Below, piece by piece: positions 1 through 7,193 of a stretch of 40,235 nt of DNA (position 1 is the stretch's first letter; each line of letters begins with the position of its first letter). This stretch comes from DATHGT01 sp035317605 (GTDB taxonomy: Bacteria; Methylomirabilota; Methylomirabilia; Rokubacteriales; CSP1-6). The DNA is taken from contig DATHGT010000392.1 in assembly GCA_035317605.1 (NCBI GenBank), positions 1 through 40,235 on the forward strand, written 5' to 3'. The translations under genes and the position numbers were made by a program. Under the pieces are notes generated by a model. That model saw only the letters and a list, made by a program, of their open reading frames with translations, made no database searches and had not been told where the DNA came from.

Positions 1-54
1 GGAGAAGACGAGGGCCGCCACGACCACGGCGACGCCGAAGGGAACCAGGCGCAC
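1..54 (-). CDS. 5' end of an exported or membrane protein (partial)
   Basis: A GTG at 54-52 opens a frame that runs off the left edge. The 18 visible residues begin M-R-L-V-P-F-G and continue as an uninterrupted hydrophobic stretch (V-A-V-V-V-A-A-L-V-F-S), which looks like a signal peptide or first membrane helix. It lies 23 nt downstream of the MoCF/CinA-like gene on the same strand, so the two may be co-transcribed. Nothing of the mature protein is visible, so no function can be given. The start is chosen only because the hydrophobic run follows it directly. Confidence 0.35.
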   Translation of the reverse strand, partial: MRLVPFGVAVVVAALVFS

Positions 55-77
55 GGACGCCCGCTACCCGGAATCCG

Positions 78-803
78 TCACGTGACCTTCACGACCGCGT
101 CGGCCGGCAGCCGCGCGAGGAACCGCGCGAGGGCGGCGCCGAGATAGCCGTCCTCCTGCGACTCCAGCGTCACCTTCACCCGGTACTCGGGGTTCGACAG
201 CTCCGGGTACGACCCCAGCAGCAGCTCGGGAAAGTCGGCGAGCAATTCGTTCAGGTGCGCGGCCAGCGTCCCCTCCCCGATCCGCACGAACACGCACTTG
301 AGGTGGAAGGGCCGGTCGCGGAACCGCTCGCGGAGCGCGTCGAACTTCTGCCGGAAGATCTCCGGCACGCCGGGCAGCACGTAGACGTTGCGGGCGAGCA
401 CGGTGGGAAACCGCACCGACCCGGCGACCAGCTCGGCGCCCTCGGGCACCTCGGCCATGCGCAGGGCCGCCTCGGTCGGCGCGCCCTGGTAGTAGCGCTC
501 GAGCAACGCTACCAGCGTGGGATGGCGGACCACGGGCACCCCCATGGCGCGCGCCACGCCTTCAATGGTGACGTCGTCGTGGGTCGGACCCACGCCGCCC
601 GAGGTGAACACGATGTCGTGGTCCCGGCTGAACAGGCGGACCTCGTCGGCGATGACCGCGACCTCGTCGGGGATCACGCTGATGCGCCGCACGTCCACCC
701 CGAGCTGGCGCAGCTCGCGGCAGAGGTAGGCGGCGTTGGCGTCCACGATCTTGCCCGAGAGGATCTCGTTGCCGACGAGGATGATCCCGGCCGTCTTCGG
801 CAT
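78..803 (-). CDS. MoCF-domain (CinA N-terminal-like) molybdopterin-binding protein
   Basis: This 241-residue protein matches the N-terminal MoaB/Mog fold of competence/damage-inducible CinA. Near the N-terminus it has ILVGNEILSGKIVDAN, followed by the family signature TSGGVGPTHDD at about residue 70, and VLPGVPEIF in the middle. Full-length CinA (over 400 aa) carries a C-terminal nicotinamide-nucleotide deamidase domain; that domain is absent, so this is the short stand-alone form. Known relatives bind molybdopterin or act on ADP-ribose/NMN-type substrates; the substrate here is not resolved. The start is ATG 803, because residues upstream of it in the same frame are not family-like. A TAAAAT hexamer on the minus strand at 820-815 lies 11 nt before the ATG. 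It is divergent from uppP. Confidence 0.85.
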   Translation of the reverse strand: MPKTAGIILVGNEILSGKIVDANAAYLCRELRQLGVDVRRISVIPDEVAVIADEVRLFSRDHDIVFTSGGVGPTHDDVTIEGVARAMGVPVVRHPTLVALLERYYQGAPTEAALRMAEVPEGAELVAGSVRFPTVLARNVYVLPGVPEIFRQKFDALRERFRDRPFHLKCVFVRIGEGTLAAHLNELLADFPELLLGSYPELSNPEYRVKVTLESQEDGYLGAALARFLARLPADAVVKVT

Positions 804-805
804 GG

Positions 806-832
806 TCGACGGAAATTTTACGATGCTAGAAT
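806..832 (+). promoter_or_regulatory. Predicted promoter of uppP
   Basis: A TAGAAT (827-832, 5/6 to TATAAT) is preceded at 15 nt by TCGACG (806-811, 4/6 to TTGACA). It would start transcription near 840, giving uppP a leader of about 40 nt. The same short A/T-rich patch carries a TAAAAT on the other strand facing the divergent gene, so this is probably a back-to-back promoter region. The call rests on consensus only. Confidence 0.4.
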
Positions 833-877
833 GCGGCGCGTCCAACGAACTTCGGGGCGCGGGAGACCATCGCTCGG

Positions 878-1669
878 TTGACGTACACACAGGCGCTCGT
901 CCTCGGCATCGTGCAGGGTGTCACGGAATTTCTCCCGGTCTCTTCCTCGGGCCATCTCATCCTGGTGCCGCGCCTCTTCGGCTGGCCGGACCAGGGCCTC
1001 GCCTTCGACGCCGCCATGCACCTGGGCACGCTCGTCGCCCTGCTCGCCTATTTTCACGTGGAGCTCATCGAGCTGCTGACCGGCGCGCTGGCGCGACGGC
1101 TGGCCGTGCTGCTGCTCGCCGCGTCTCTTCCCGCGCTGGCCGTGGGCTGGCTCGTCCACCGGTGGGTGGAGACCAACCTGCGCTCGCCCGTGATCATCGC
1201 CCTGGCGACGGGGGTGTGGGGCCTCGTGATGTGGTGGGCGGACCGCCGCGCGATCCGATCGCGCGAGGGCCCCGACGATCCGCTCGTCCGCGTCGGCTGG
1301 GGCCAGGGCCTGTTCGTGGGATGCGCGCAGGTGCTCGCGCTGATCCCGGGGACTTCGCGCTCGGGCGTCACGATCTCCGCCGGTCTCTTCGCCCATCTGG
1401 ACCGCGCGACCGCCGCCCGATTCTCGTTCCTGCTCGGCATCCCGGTCACCGGCGCCGCCGGGGCCTACAAGCTTCTCCAGCTCCTCCGGCAAGGCCTCCC
1501 GCCCGGCGAAGCCGGGCCCCTGGCCCTGGCCATCCTCGTCGCGTTCGTGAGCGGATGGGCCGCCGTCTGGTTCCTGGTGAACTATTTGAAACGCCGCTCC
1601 CTGATGCCCTTCGTGATCTACCGCCTGATCCTGGCCGCCATCATCTTCGTGGTCATCGCGAGAAGCTGA
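878..1669 (+). CDS. uppP: Undecaprenyl-diphosphatase UppP (BacA family)
   Basis: This integral membrane phosphatase dephosphorylates undecaprenyl pyrophosphate, recycling the lipid carrier for peptidoglycan and other envelope polymers; family overexpression gives bacitracin resistance. The 263-residue protein has the usual family length. Its first catalytic motif, GVTEFLPVSSSGHL, is at residues 14-27 with the catalytic Glu at 17, and the second, PGTSRSG, is at 157-163. Hydrophobic segments fill most of the rest. The start is TTG 878, which places motif 1 at the normal distance from the N-terminus; no ATG or GTG fits. It is divergent from the MoCF gene, and an alternating CG stretch (about 1673-1692) follows the stop. 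Confidence 0.95.
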   Translation: MTYTQALVLGIVQGVTEFLPVSSSGHLILVPRLFGWPDQGLAFDAAMHLGTLVALLAYFHVELIELLTGALARRLAVLLLAASLPALAVGWLVHRWVETNLRSPVIIALATGVWGLVMWWADRRAIRSREGPDDPLVRVGWGQGLFVGCAQVLALIPGTSRSGVTISAGLFAHLDRATAARFSFLLGIPVTGAAGAYKLLQLLRQGLPPGEAGPLALAILVAFVSGWAAVWFLVNYLKRRSLMPFVIYRLILAAIIFVVIARS

Positions 1670-1735
1670 CACCGCGCGCGGCGCGCGCGCGCCGGTTCGT
1701 CGCGTATTGGCGTGGCCGAAGTCGCGCCGGCGAGT

Positions 1736-1741
1736 TATGAT
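1736..1741 (+). promoter_or_regulatory. -10-like element 6 nt before a start codon
   Basis: TATGAT (5/6 to TATAAT) ends 6 nt before the ATG at 1748. Transcription would begin at or next to the start codon, so the mRNA would be leaderless or nearly so. No convincing -35 box sits 16-18 nt upstream, as is common for -10-driven leaderless genes. Confidence 0.4.
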
Positions 1742-1747
1742 CCCGCC

Positions 1748-2728
1748 ATGGTCAGCCGACGAGTCCTCCGGTCCTATCAAGCCCGTTACAGCATGGGTGC
1801 GAACAAGGCGAGCATGTACGACCTCACGGACGCGATCGACGTGCACGCGCACGCCCGCGGCCAGGACGAGGAAGAGCCGCTCCACGCGGCGCAGGAGGCC
1901 AGCCGCGCGGGAATGAAGGCCCTCCTCTACAAGAGCATCTCGCCCGGTCGCCCCTGGGAAGTCGCGCGCAAGCTCCAGGACGAGGTCGACCGCTGGGCCG
2001 AGAAGGAAGGCCTGCGCCCGGTCCGGTGTCTCTCCGCCTGGGTGGTCGGCATCCCGCTCAAGCCCCTCGACTTCGCCGAGATCAAGACGGCCGTCGAGGG
2101 CGGAATCAGCGGGATGTGGATGCCCCCGGTGACGTCAGCGTGGAGCATCTTCCGCCTGGGCGGCCGCGGCGTGTGGTTCGACAAGACCCGCCGACCCGAC
2201 GACCCGGTCCCGCCCCAGGCCTGGGAAGACGCCAAGAAAGTCGGCGTCTACGTCCTCGACGATCACGGCAAGCTGCTGCCGGCGATCCGAGACACCGTCC
2301 GCATATGCAATGACTACGGCGTGGCGCTCTCCTTCGGCCACCTCTCTCCGCAAGAGATGAACGCGATGGCCGAAGAGACGAACGCGCTCGGCTACACGCG
2401 CGCGTTCATCGATCACCCCTTCAGCGAAGTCTTCGAGCTGAACGTCCCCGAGCTGAAGCGCTGGGCGGACGCCGGCCTGCGCTTCGCGCTCACCTGGGAC
2501 GAGCTCTCGCCGCTGCTCGGCGTCGACTGCCAGGACATGGTCGCCGCCATCCGCGCCGTCGGCCCCGAACACTTCATGCTCTCCAGCGACGCCGGCATCC
2601 CGATCCTCCCGCAGACGGTGGAGGCGTATCGCCTGCTCGCCGCCACGCTGCGCGCGTACGGCATGACCGAGCCGGAAATGCGCGTGCTGATGTCCGGCAG
2701 CGCCGAGAAGATCGTCAACCTGAACTGA
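1748..2728 (+). CDS. DUF6282 family protein, amidohydrolase-like
   Basis: The protein is about 326 residues from ATG 1748; a GTG at 1712 is in frame but falls before the -10-like hexamer, and ATG 1793 is a later alternative. It reads as a metal-dependent TIM-barrel hydrolase. An early IDVHAHARG supplies the H-x-H pair typical of amidohydrolases, and later it has SFGHLSP, a His in FIDHPF, and SSDAG near the C-terminus in the position of the usual barrel-end Asp. This layout matches DUF6282, whose reaction is not established. The gene stands alone, preceded by uppP and ending convergently with the HicB-like gene across a 26-bp palindrome. Related proteins can occur near decarboxylase and transport loci, but no direct partner is adjacent here. 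Confidence 0.75.
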   Translation: MVSRRVLRSYQARYSMGANKASMYDLTDAIDVHAHARGQDEEEPLHAAQEASRAGMKALLYKSISPGRPWEVARKLQDEVDRWAEKEGLRPVRCLSAWVVGIPLKPLDFAEIKTAVEGGISGMWMPPVTSAWSIFRLGGRGVWFDKTRRPDDPVPPQAWEDAKKVGVYVLDDHGKLLPAIRDTVRICNDYGVALSFGHLSPQEMNAMAEETNALGYTRAFIDHPFSEVFELNVPELKRWADAGLRFALTWDELSPLLGVDCQDMVAAIRAVGPEHFMLSSDAGIPILPQTVEAYRLLAATLRAYGMTEPEMRVLMSGSAEKIVNLN

Positions 2729-2731
2729 CCT

Positions 2732-2757
2732 GGGGAGGGGGCGTACGCCCCCTCCCC
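2732..2757. terminator. 26-bp perfect GC palindrome between convergent genes
   Basis: The sequence from 2732 to 2757 equals its own reverse complement. Its arms begin GGGGAGGGGGCG and meet at a central GTAC-containing core. It sits 3 nt after the DUF6282 stop and 16 nt from the stop of the convergent HicB-like gene, the expected place for a bidirectional terminator. There is no U-tract on either strand, so termination by the hairpin alone is uncertain. Confidence 0.5.
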
Positions 2758-2773
2758 CCTCCCGAACCGGGTA

Positions 2774-3013
2774 TCAGCTGACCCGAAGCACCTCGACTCG
2801 CGCCCTACCAATCCGCGGAACCGGTAGCCGTTTCGCCACCCGGACGGGCACCCATTCCTCGATCACTTCGGCAAGTTCCTCACGACAACGCTCCAGCGTC
2901 GTCGCCGTTGCGATAACCCCGCGCAGCCGGGGCACTTCGCCATAGAACGTGCCGCCACCCAACTTGTCATAGCGGGCCGTCTTCAGCGCCGTATCGACGT
3001 ACTGGCGGATCAA
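2774..3013 (-). CDS. HicB-like (UPF0150) antitoxin-type protein, apparently orphan
   Basis: This 79-residue protein has the HicB/UPF0150 partial RNase-H-like fold: YDKLGGGTFYGEVPRLRGV followed by the helix TTLERCREELAEVIEEWV. HicB proteins neutralise the small RNase HicA. The start is TTG 3013: on the minus strand the Shine-Dalgarno AGGAGGTGATC lies at the right distance just before it, unusually strong for this window. No hicA-like frame with a dsRNA-binding-type fold is seen either side. Downstream there are only 45 nt before the end of the convergent gene; upstream lies a dispersed repeat. It may be a solitary HicB regulator or the survivor of a decayed module. Confidence 0.75.
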   Translation of the reverse strand: MIRQYVDTALKTARYDKLGGGTFYGEVPRLRGVIATATTLERCREELAEVIEEWVPVRVAKRLPVPRIGRARVEVLRVS

Positions 3014-3130
3014 TGATCACCTCCTACGGAATGAAAGCGCGCGAGAGAGTACGCTCGGAAGACTACCATCGTTGAACGTTGAGACCCCGGCCGCAGCGTA
3101 CTCACGAGCGCTTCGGCATCATCTACACGC

Positions 3131-3297
3131 GAGGCGCTCCCGGGCGGGCGGGGGATGGGGGTGGCGCCTCTGACCACGACCGTTGTCGGAACGATCACCG
3201 GCGAGTAGTTCCCAACCCGATGGTTGTTCTTCGAGTCGTCCGTCGGAGGGGAACGGGTCAGCCGGCCCCACCCCCATCCCCCGCCCACCCGGGAGCG
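3131..3297 (-). repeat. Dispersed ~167-bp repeat with G-rich inverted ends, copy A
   Basis: Read on the minus strand, this segment aligns along its whole length with 7323-7490; by eye about 85% of positions agree. Both ends carry the same ~30-bp inverted motif, CGCTCCCGGG followed by four runs of G with an AT inside (GGGATGGGGG). One end is therefore G-rich on one strand and the other end on the opposite strand. The middle is non-coding, with conserved blocks such as GGTTGGGAACTACT and GGTCGTGGTCAGAG. It lies between the orphan HicB-like gene and the toxin-antitoxin promoter. Similarity continues weakly past both ends. Confidence 0.85.
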
Positions 3298-3352
3298 GTC
3301 ACCGTTGAGTAGGAAGAAACTCGCCGTGCTCCTATCTTCTTGCGCTCGGGCC

Positions 3353-3415
3353 GTCAGTCTGGCGTGTCAGCCTGGCGTGTACGCTCTTGTATTCTCATGG
3401 CATACAACGTACGAT
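3353..3415 (+). promoter_or_regulatory. Promoter/operator region of the DUF433-DUF5615 pair
   Basis: Three features are stacked before the antitoxin start. A 13-bp tandem repeat (GTCAGTCTGGCGT and GTCAGCCTGGCGT) occupies 3353-3378. TTGTAT (3387-3392) and TACGAT (3410-3415) form a promoter-like pair 17 nt apart, with ATG 3425 nine nt later. TTGTAT also forms a 6-bp inverted repeat with ATACAA at 3402-3407, flanked on both sides by GTACG. Toxin-antitoxin operons are commonly autorepressed through such operators, so this is a good candidate site for the RHH-type N-terminus of the antitoxin. The binding itself is inferred. Confidence 0.5.
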
Positions 3416-3424
3416 TCGATTGCC

Positions 3425-3931
3425 ATGAGTCGGCGTGTCTCACGTCCTGGCCCTTCGGGCACCGCCCGTGATCGCAAGGGCGGCAGCCGCACGAAGGTGA
3501 AGTCCAGCCGCCCAGAGCCGCGAGTCCTGACAACGATGCGGCTCCGCCAATCGCTGCGAAGAGACCTCGAGGCGACCGCCGCCCGTACTCGCCGCTCCGT
3601 CGCGGATGTCGCGCAAGAGCTGCTCGACGAGGCCCTGCGGATGCGGCAATGCCCCGGAATTTACTTTGCCGATGATCCGAGCGGTCGGACGGCGAAGGTC
3701 GGTGGGACCGGTTTGGGCGTGTGGGAAGTCGTACGCGACTTCAGCCGGGATCAGGACGCCGTCCGAATTCGCAAAGCCTTCCCACAGCTCTCGCAAGCGC
3801 AGATCACGGCTGCGCTGATGTACCACGCCCGGTACCGCGAGGAGATTCAGACCAAGATCGATACAAATGCCGCCCTCACGCCCGAGGCGATCGAGAAGCA
3901 GTATCCAGGTCTCGTGCGCTTCACTCGGTGA
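3425..3931 (+). CDS. DUF433-type antitoxin with N-terminal DNA-binding segment
   Basis: This 168-residue protein begins with a basic, low-complexity tail (about residues 1-35). A ribbon-helix-helix-like segment follows (TTMRLRQSLRRDLEATAART, then SVADVAQELLDEAL), and then a DUF433 winged-helix domain from about residue 75: ...GIYFADDPSGRTAKVGGTGLGVWEV and the DNA-binding-like helices PQLSQAQITAALMYHARY. DUF433 proteins are the usual upstream partners of DUF5615 PIN-like toxins. The ATG at 3425 is chosen because it follows the promoter-like pair; the frame is open further upstream but crosses the promoter repeats. Its TGA overlaps the toxin's GTG by 4 nt, indicating translational coupling. Inferred role: antitoxin and autorepressor. 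Confidence 0.8.
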   Translation: MSRRVSRPGPSGTARDRKGGSRTKVKSSRPEPRVLTTMRLRQSLRRDLEATAARTRRSVADVAQELLDEALRMRQCPGIYFADDPSGRTAKVGGTGLGVWEVVRDFSRDQDAVRIRKAFPQLSQAQITAALMYHARYREEIQTKIDTNAALTPEAIEKQYPGLVRFTR

Positions 3932-4275
3932 AGGTCTACCTCGACGAGGACCTGTCCCCGGAGATCGCCGAACTCCTCCGCCGGCGCGGGATGGACGCAA
4001 CCAGCGCCCAGGACGTCGGCAATACCCAGTTGATCGACCGCGCCCAACTCGAGTACGCGACTCGCGAAGGGCGCGCCATCGTGACCGCGAACGTCGTCGA
4101 TTTCATCCAGCTCGCCCACGAAGCCGTCGCGACGAATGCACGCCACGGCGGCATCGTCCTGGTGCCTTCGAGTTTTCGTCGAGATGAGTTCCGCGCGATT
4201 GCCGACGCGGTCGTCGAAGCCCTCGAGCCATACCGCGCCGGGATCGAAGGCATCGTTCTCTACATCAAGCGTTGA
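3928..4275 (+). CDS. DUF5615 family PIN-like toxin
   Basis: The protein is 115 residues from GTG 3928, overlapping the antitoxin stop as GTGA. It has the DUF5615/Mut7-C-like PIN fold: an N-terminal acidic cluster KVYLDEDLSPEIAELLRRRG, then TREGRAIVTANVVDFIQLA with the second conserved Asp, and a C-terminal helix. PIN-fold toxins are metal-dependent RNases that cut tRNA, rRNA or mRNA; the target here is unknown. Size, order and coupling are those of a VapBC-like type II toxin-antitoxin operon. The 3' flank (4276-4383) holds no gene, and the IS3-type left end follows at 4384. Confidence 0.82.
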   Translation: MKVYLDEDLSPEIAELLRRRGMDATSAQDVGNTQLIDRAQLEYATREGRAIVTANVVDFIQLAHEAVATNARHGGIVLVPSSFRRDEFRAIADAVVEALEPYRAGIEGIVLYIKR

Positions 4276-4383
4276 CGCGCTCGGAATCAGTCGTCCTTTC
4301 GGTTCACCTCCCCGCGCGATAGTCCGGCCAGGCCTCATACACCGAAACTCAGCGCTGGTTATGGCGCACGGGGTCCCCCTCTC

Positions 4384-4405
4384 TGCCAACGTGCCTGAGA
4401 CAGTG
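4384..4405 (+). repeat. Left inverted end of the IS3-type element
   Basis: This 22-bp end starts TGCCAACG and contains TGAGACAGTG. It pairs with 7194-7215 (17/22 by eye). It lies about 47-68 nt before the orfA start, a normal distance for the left end of an IS3-family element. Confidence 0.7.
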
Positions 4406-4451
4406 ACTCGCAGGAAGTTTAATGTCGAGGGCGAGTCAAGATGGGAGGCCG

Positions 4452-4847
4452 ATGAGCGCGATGGAGCGGGCCCTCAGTGGGGCAGCGATCGAAGTGACGG
4501 CGAAGGCAACACGGCGGCGGTTCACCACGGACTACAAGCGGAAGATCGTCCGGGAAGCCGACGCCTGTCAAACGCCGGGCGCCGTCGGGGCGTTGTTGCG
4601 ACGGGAGGGGCTGTACTCCTCGCATCTGACGACCTGGCGCGCCGCGCGAGAACGCGGGGACCTTGCTGGGGCCGCGAAGAAGCGCGGGCCGGCGCGGCGG
4701 GTGGCCGATCCGCGCGACAAGCGGATCACCGAGCTGGAGCGCGAGAGCACGCGCTGGCGCCAGCGCGCCGAGCGGGCTGAGGCGCTGGTTGAACTGCAAA
4801 AACAAGTGGCGGCGTCGCTGGGAACGCCGAGCACCGAGCCCTCGTGA
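4452..4847 (+). CDS. IS3-family transposase OrfA (helix-turn-helix)
   Basis: From ATG 4452 the protein is 131 residues; ATG 4422 and ATG 4461 are alternatives, and a GGGAGG lies at 4443-4448. The N-terminal HTH_Tnp_1 domain is clear: RRRFTTDYKRKIVREADAC, then GAVGALLRREGLYSSHLTTW. A charged coiled-coil helix follows (ITELERESTRWRQRAERAEAL, with VELQKQ), the leucine-zipper part used for multimerisation in IS3 OrfA. OrfA binds the terminal inverted repeats. Its TGA overlaps the orfB GTG by 4 nt, so expression would rely on coupling rather than an obvious slippery heptamer. The gene looks complete. Confidence 0.88.
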   Translation: MSAMERALSGAAIEVTAKATRRRFTTDYKRKIVREADACQTPGAVGALLRREGLYSSHLTTWRAARERGDLAGAAKKRGPARRVADPRDKRITELERESTRWRQRAERAEALVELQKQVAASLGTPSTEPS

Positions 4848-5245
4848 TAGCGACGGTCACCCAGATCGGACCGCGGCTGGGCATGGCCCCCACGTGCGCC
4901 GCCCTCGGGCTGGCGCGCGCCACGTACTACCGCCGACGTCGGGCGCCGCGGGTCGCGCCGCCGCGGCGGCCATCGCCGCGGTCGCTCGGAGACGCCGAGC
5001 GGACGGCGGTGCTCGAGCAGTTGCACACGCCACGCTTTGTGGACCTCGCGCCGGGGGAGGTGTACGCCACCCTGCTCGACGAGGGCACGTATCTCTGCTC
5101 GGAGCGGACGATGTATCGGCTCCTGGCCCAGCACGCCGAGGTGCGGGAGCGGCGCGATCAACTCCGGCATCCGCGCTACGCCGCCCCGGAATTGGTGGCT
5201 CAGCGCCCCAACGAGCTCTGGAGCTGGGACATCACGAATCGCGCT
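4844..5245 (+). pseudogene. IS3-family transposase OrfB, truncated before the DDE core
   Basis: Starting at GTG 4844, the frame encodes the N-terminal helical domain of IS3 OrfB (MIATVTQIGPRLGM, ATYYRRR). It then gives the region before the integrase core, including YATLLDEGTYLCSERTMYRL and RPNELWSWDIT. The Asp of WSWDIT is the first of the DDE triad. Immediately after it, homology stops, and the same frame runs on as out-of-frame kinase sequence to a stop at 5449. The second Asp and the Glu are missing, so transposition activity is not possible from this copy. The break is a clean junction, not gradual decay. Confidence 0.85.
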
Positions 5246-5249
5246 TTGG

Positions 5250-5613
5250 CGGGCCGAGGTCGACCCGTTCACCGACAAGCAGATCGCGCTCCTCCAGACC
5301 TTTGCCGACCAGGCGGTGATCGCGATCGAGAACGTGCGACTTTTCACCAAGCTTCAGGCAAGCAACCACAATCTCAGCGAAGCGCTCGAGCAGCAGACCG
5401 CCACCAGCGAAGTCCTCAAGGTCATCAGCCGCTCGACGTTCGATCTTGAGCCGGTGCTCGAAACGCTCATCGAGAACGCGACGCGACTCTGTGGCGCAAG
5501 CCGTGGCCATATCTTCAGGTTCGACGGCAAGGTCCTCCACTTCGCCGCCTCCTACGGTGCGACCTCCGAATTCGTGGATTGGCTGAAACGAAACCCGATC
5601 CCCCCCGGCCGGG
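5250..5613 (+). pseudogene. 5' remnant of the multi-GAF sensor kinase (frame shifted)
   Basis: In a different frame from both the transposase and the kinase downstream, this stretch encodes the C-terminal helix of one GAF domain (FTDKQIALLQTFADQAVIAI). A linker follows, then the first half of a second GAF domain (TSEVLKVISRSTFDLEPVLE, CGASRGHIFRFDGKVLHFAA). It begins directly at the transposase junction with no start codon, so the true N-terminus is lost. Around 5610 the reading moves to the frame of the next entry; one missing G in the GGCCGGGCTCG stretch would explain it. It is either a real frameshift or a sequencing/assembly error. Confidence 0.75.
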
Positions 5614-7189
5614 CTCGATTGCCGGAAGAGCCGCGTCCGAGCGGCAGACGGTGCATGTCCAAGACGTGCTGGTTGAGCCCGGGTACGAGGTGCTCGACCT
5701 CCAGAGGCTGCAGGACTACCGGACGGTGCTGGCGGTGCCGATGCTGAGAGAGAACGTCCTCGCCGGTGTCATCACGATCTTGAACACCCGCGCCGTGCCC
5801 TTCACCCAGCGGAGTATCGATCTGGTCAAGACCTTCGCCGATCAGGCCGTGATCGCCATCGAAAATGTCCGACTCCTCAAGGAACTTCAGTCCCGCACGG
5901 GCGAGCTGGCACGATCGGTCGAAGAGCTGAAGGCGCTCAGTGACGTTGGGCAGGCCGTCAGCTCGAGCCTGGACTTGGAGAGAGTTCTCAACACCATTGC
6001 TGCGCGGGCCGCGCAGCTATCCTCCGCCAACGGGGGGCTCATCTACGAGTACGACGAGCCGAGAGCAGAATTTCATCTGAGGGGGTCAGACCGTCTCGAC
6101 GAGGAACTGGGCGAGGTGATTCGTGCGGCGCCTATCCGCTTGGGTGAGGGCGTGGCCGGAAAGGCGGTGGTCACCCGGGCCCCCGTGCAAGTTGCGGACG
6201 TCCTGGATGACAAGACGTACGACGTCGCGCGGATTCGAGCCGTCTTTGAAGAGCGAGGGTTTCGATCGATGCTTGCGGTCCCGCTGCTCGTTGAGCAGCG
6301 CATCATCGGGGCCCTCGTCGTTTGGCGGCAGGAGCCGGGTAGCTTCGCCCCGGAAGTCGTCAATCTTCTCCTCACCTTCGCGAGCCAGTCCGTCCTTGCG
6401 ATAGAGAATGCACGTCTCTACCGCGAGATCGAGGACAAGAGCCGGCAGCTCGAAGTGGCCAGCCAGCACAAGTCCGAGTTCCTCGCCAACATGTCGCACG
6501 AGCTACGCACCCCGCTCAACGCCATCATCGGTTTCTCCGAGGTGCTGACGGAGCGCATGTTCGGGGAGCTGAACGACAAGCAGGACGAGTACCTGAAGGA
6601 CATCTACGCGTCGGGCCAGCACTTGCTCTCGCTCATCAACGACATCCTCGACCTCTCGAAGATCGAGGCCGGGCGGATGGAACTGGAGCCCACGGACTTC
6701 GACCTGCCCGGCGCCATCGACAACGCCCTCACCCTCGTGCGCGAACGGGCAGGGCGACGGAGGATCACACTCGGGCGGGAAATCGACGGCCGCGTCGGCA
6801 CGATCCGGGCCGATGAGCGGAAGGTGAAGCAGGTGCTCCTGAACCTGCTCTCCAACGCGCTGAAGTTCACCCCCGAGGGCGGCCGGATCGACGTGCGCGC
6901 CGCCGTGAGCGACGGCCTGGTGGAGGTGTCCGTCGCGGACACCGGCGTGGGCATCGTCCCCGAGGATCAGGAGGCTGTGTTCGAGGAGTTCCGGCAAGTG
7001 GGGACGGCGGACAAGAAGGTGGAGGGCACGGGGCTCGGGCTGGCGCTCTCGCGGAAGTTCATCGAACTGCACGGCGGTCGGATTTGGGTCAAGAGCCAGA
7101 TCGGGACGGGCTCGACCTTCACGTTCACGATCCCAGTGCGCCGAGAGCCGAGCGACCGAGGAGGCGCCGCCTCTACACTAATCTCATGA
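5579..7189 (+). CDS. GAF-GAF sensor histidine kinase, 5'-truncated
   Basis: This is the open frame downstream of the frameshift, beginning at TTG 5579 (536 residues). It holds the second half of one GAF domain (to about residue 105), a complete GAF domain (about 115-285), a HisKA dimerisation domain with the phospho-acceptor His307 in NMSHELRTPLNAIIGF, and an HATPase_c domain with DTGVGI and GTGLGLAL. No transmembrane segment or receiver is present, so the kinase is cytoplasmic and needs a separate response regulator. The original protein, joined across the shift, had at least three GAF domains. The stop is 4 nt before the right IS end. Translation may not be efficient, as no Shine-Dalgarno is evident at 5579. 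Confidence 0.8.
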   Translation: MAETKPDPPRPGSIAGRAASERQTVHVQDVLVEPGYEVLDLQRLQDYRTVLAVPMLRENVLAGVITILNTRAVPFTQRSIDLVKTFADQAVIAIENVRLLKELQSRTGELARSVEELKALSDVGQAVSSSLDLERVLNTIAARAAQLSSANGGLIYEYDEPRAEFHLRGSDRLDEELGEVIRAAPIRLGEGVAGKAVVTRAPVQVADVLDDKTYDVARIRAVFEERGFRSMLAVPLLVEQRIIGALVVWRQEPGSFAPEVVNLLLTFASQSVLAIENARLYREIEDKSRQLEVASQHKSEFLANMSHELRTPLNAIIGFSEVLTERMFGELNDKQDEYLKDIYASGQHLLSLINDILDLSKIEAGRMELEPTDFDLPGAIDNALTLVRERAGRRRITLGREIDGRVGTIRADERKVKQVLLNLLSNALKFTPEGGRIDVRAAVSDGLVEVSVADTGVGIVPEDQEAVFEEFRQVGTADKKVEGTGLGLALSRKFIELHGGRIWVKSQIGTGSTFTFTIPVRREPSDRGGAASTLIS

Positions 7190-7193
7190 CCCC

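Noticed and set aside
1673..1692. Alternating CG run after uppP as a Z-DNA or regulatory site
   Set aside because: Short GC alternation is expected at this base composition, and nothing else marks it.
2728..3130. A hicA toxin partner for the HicB-like gene
   Set aside because: I examined both sides and all frames. There is only a palindrome and 45 nt on one side and non-coding DNA plus the repeat on the other.
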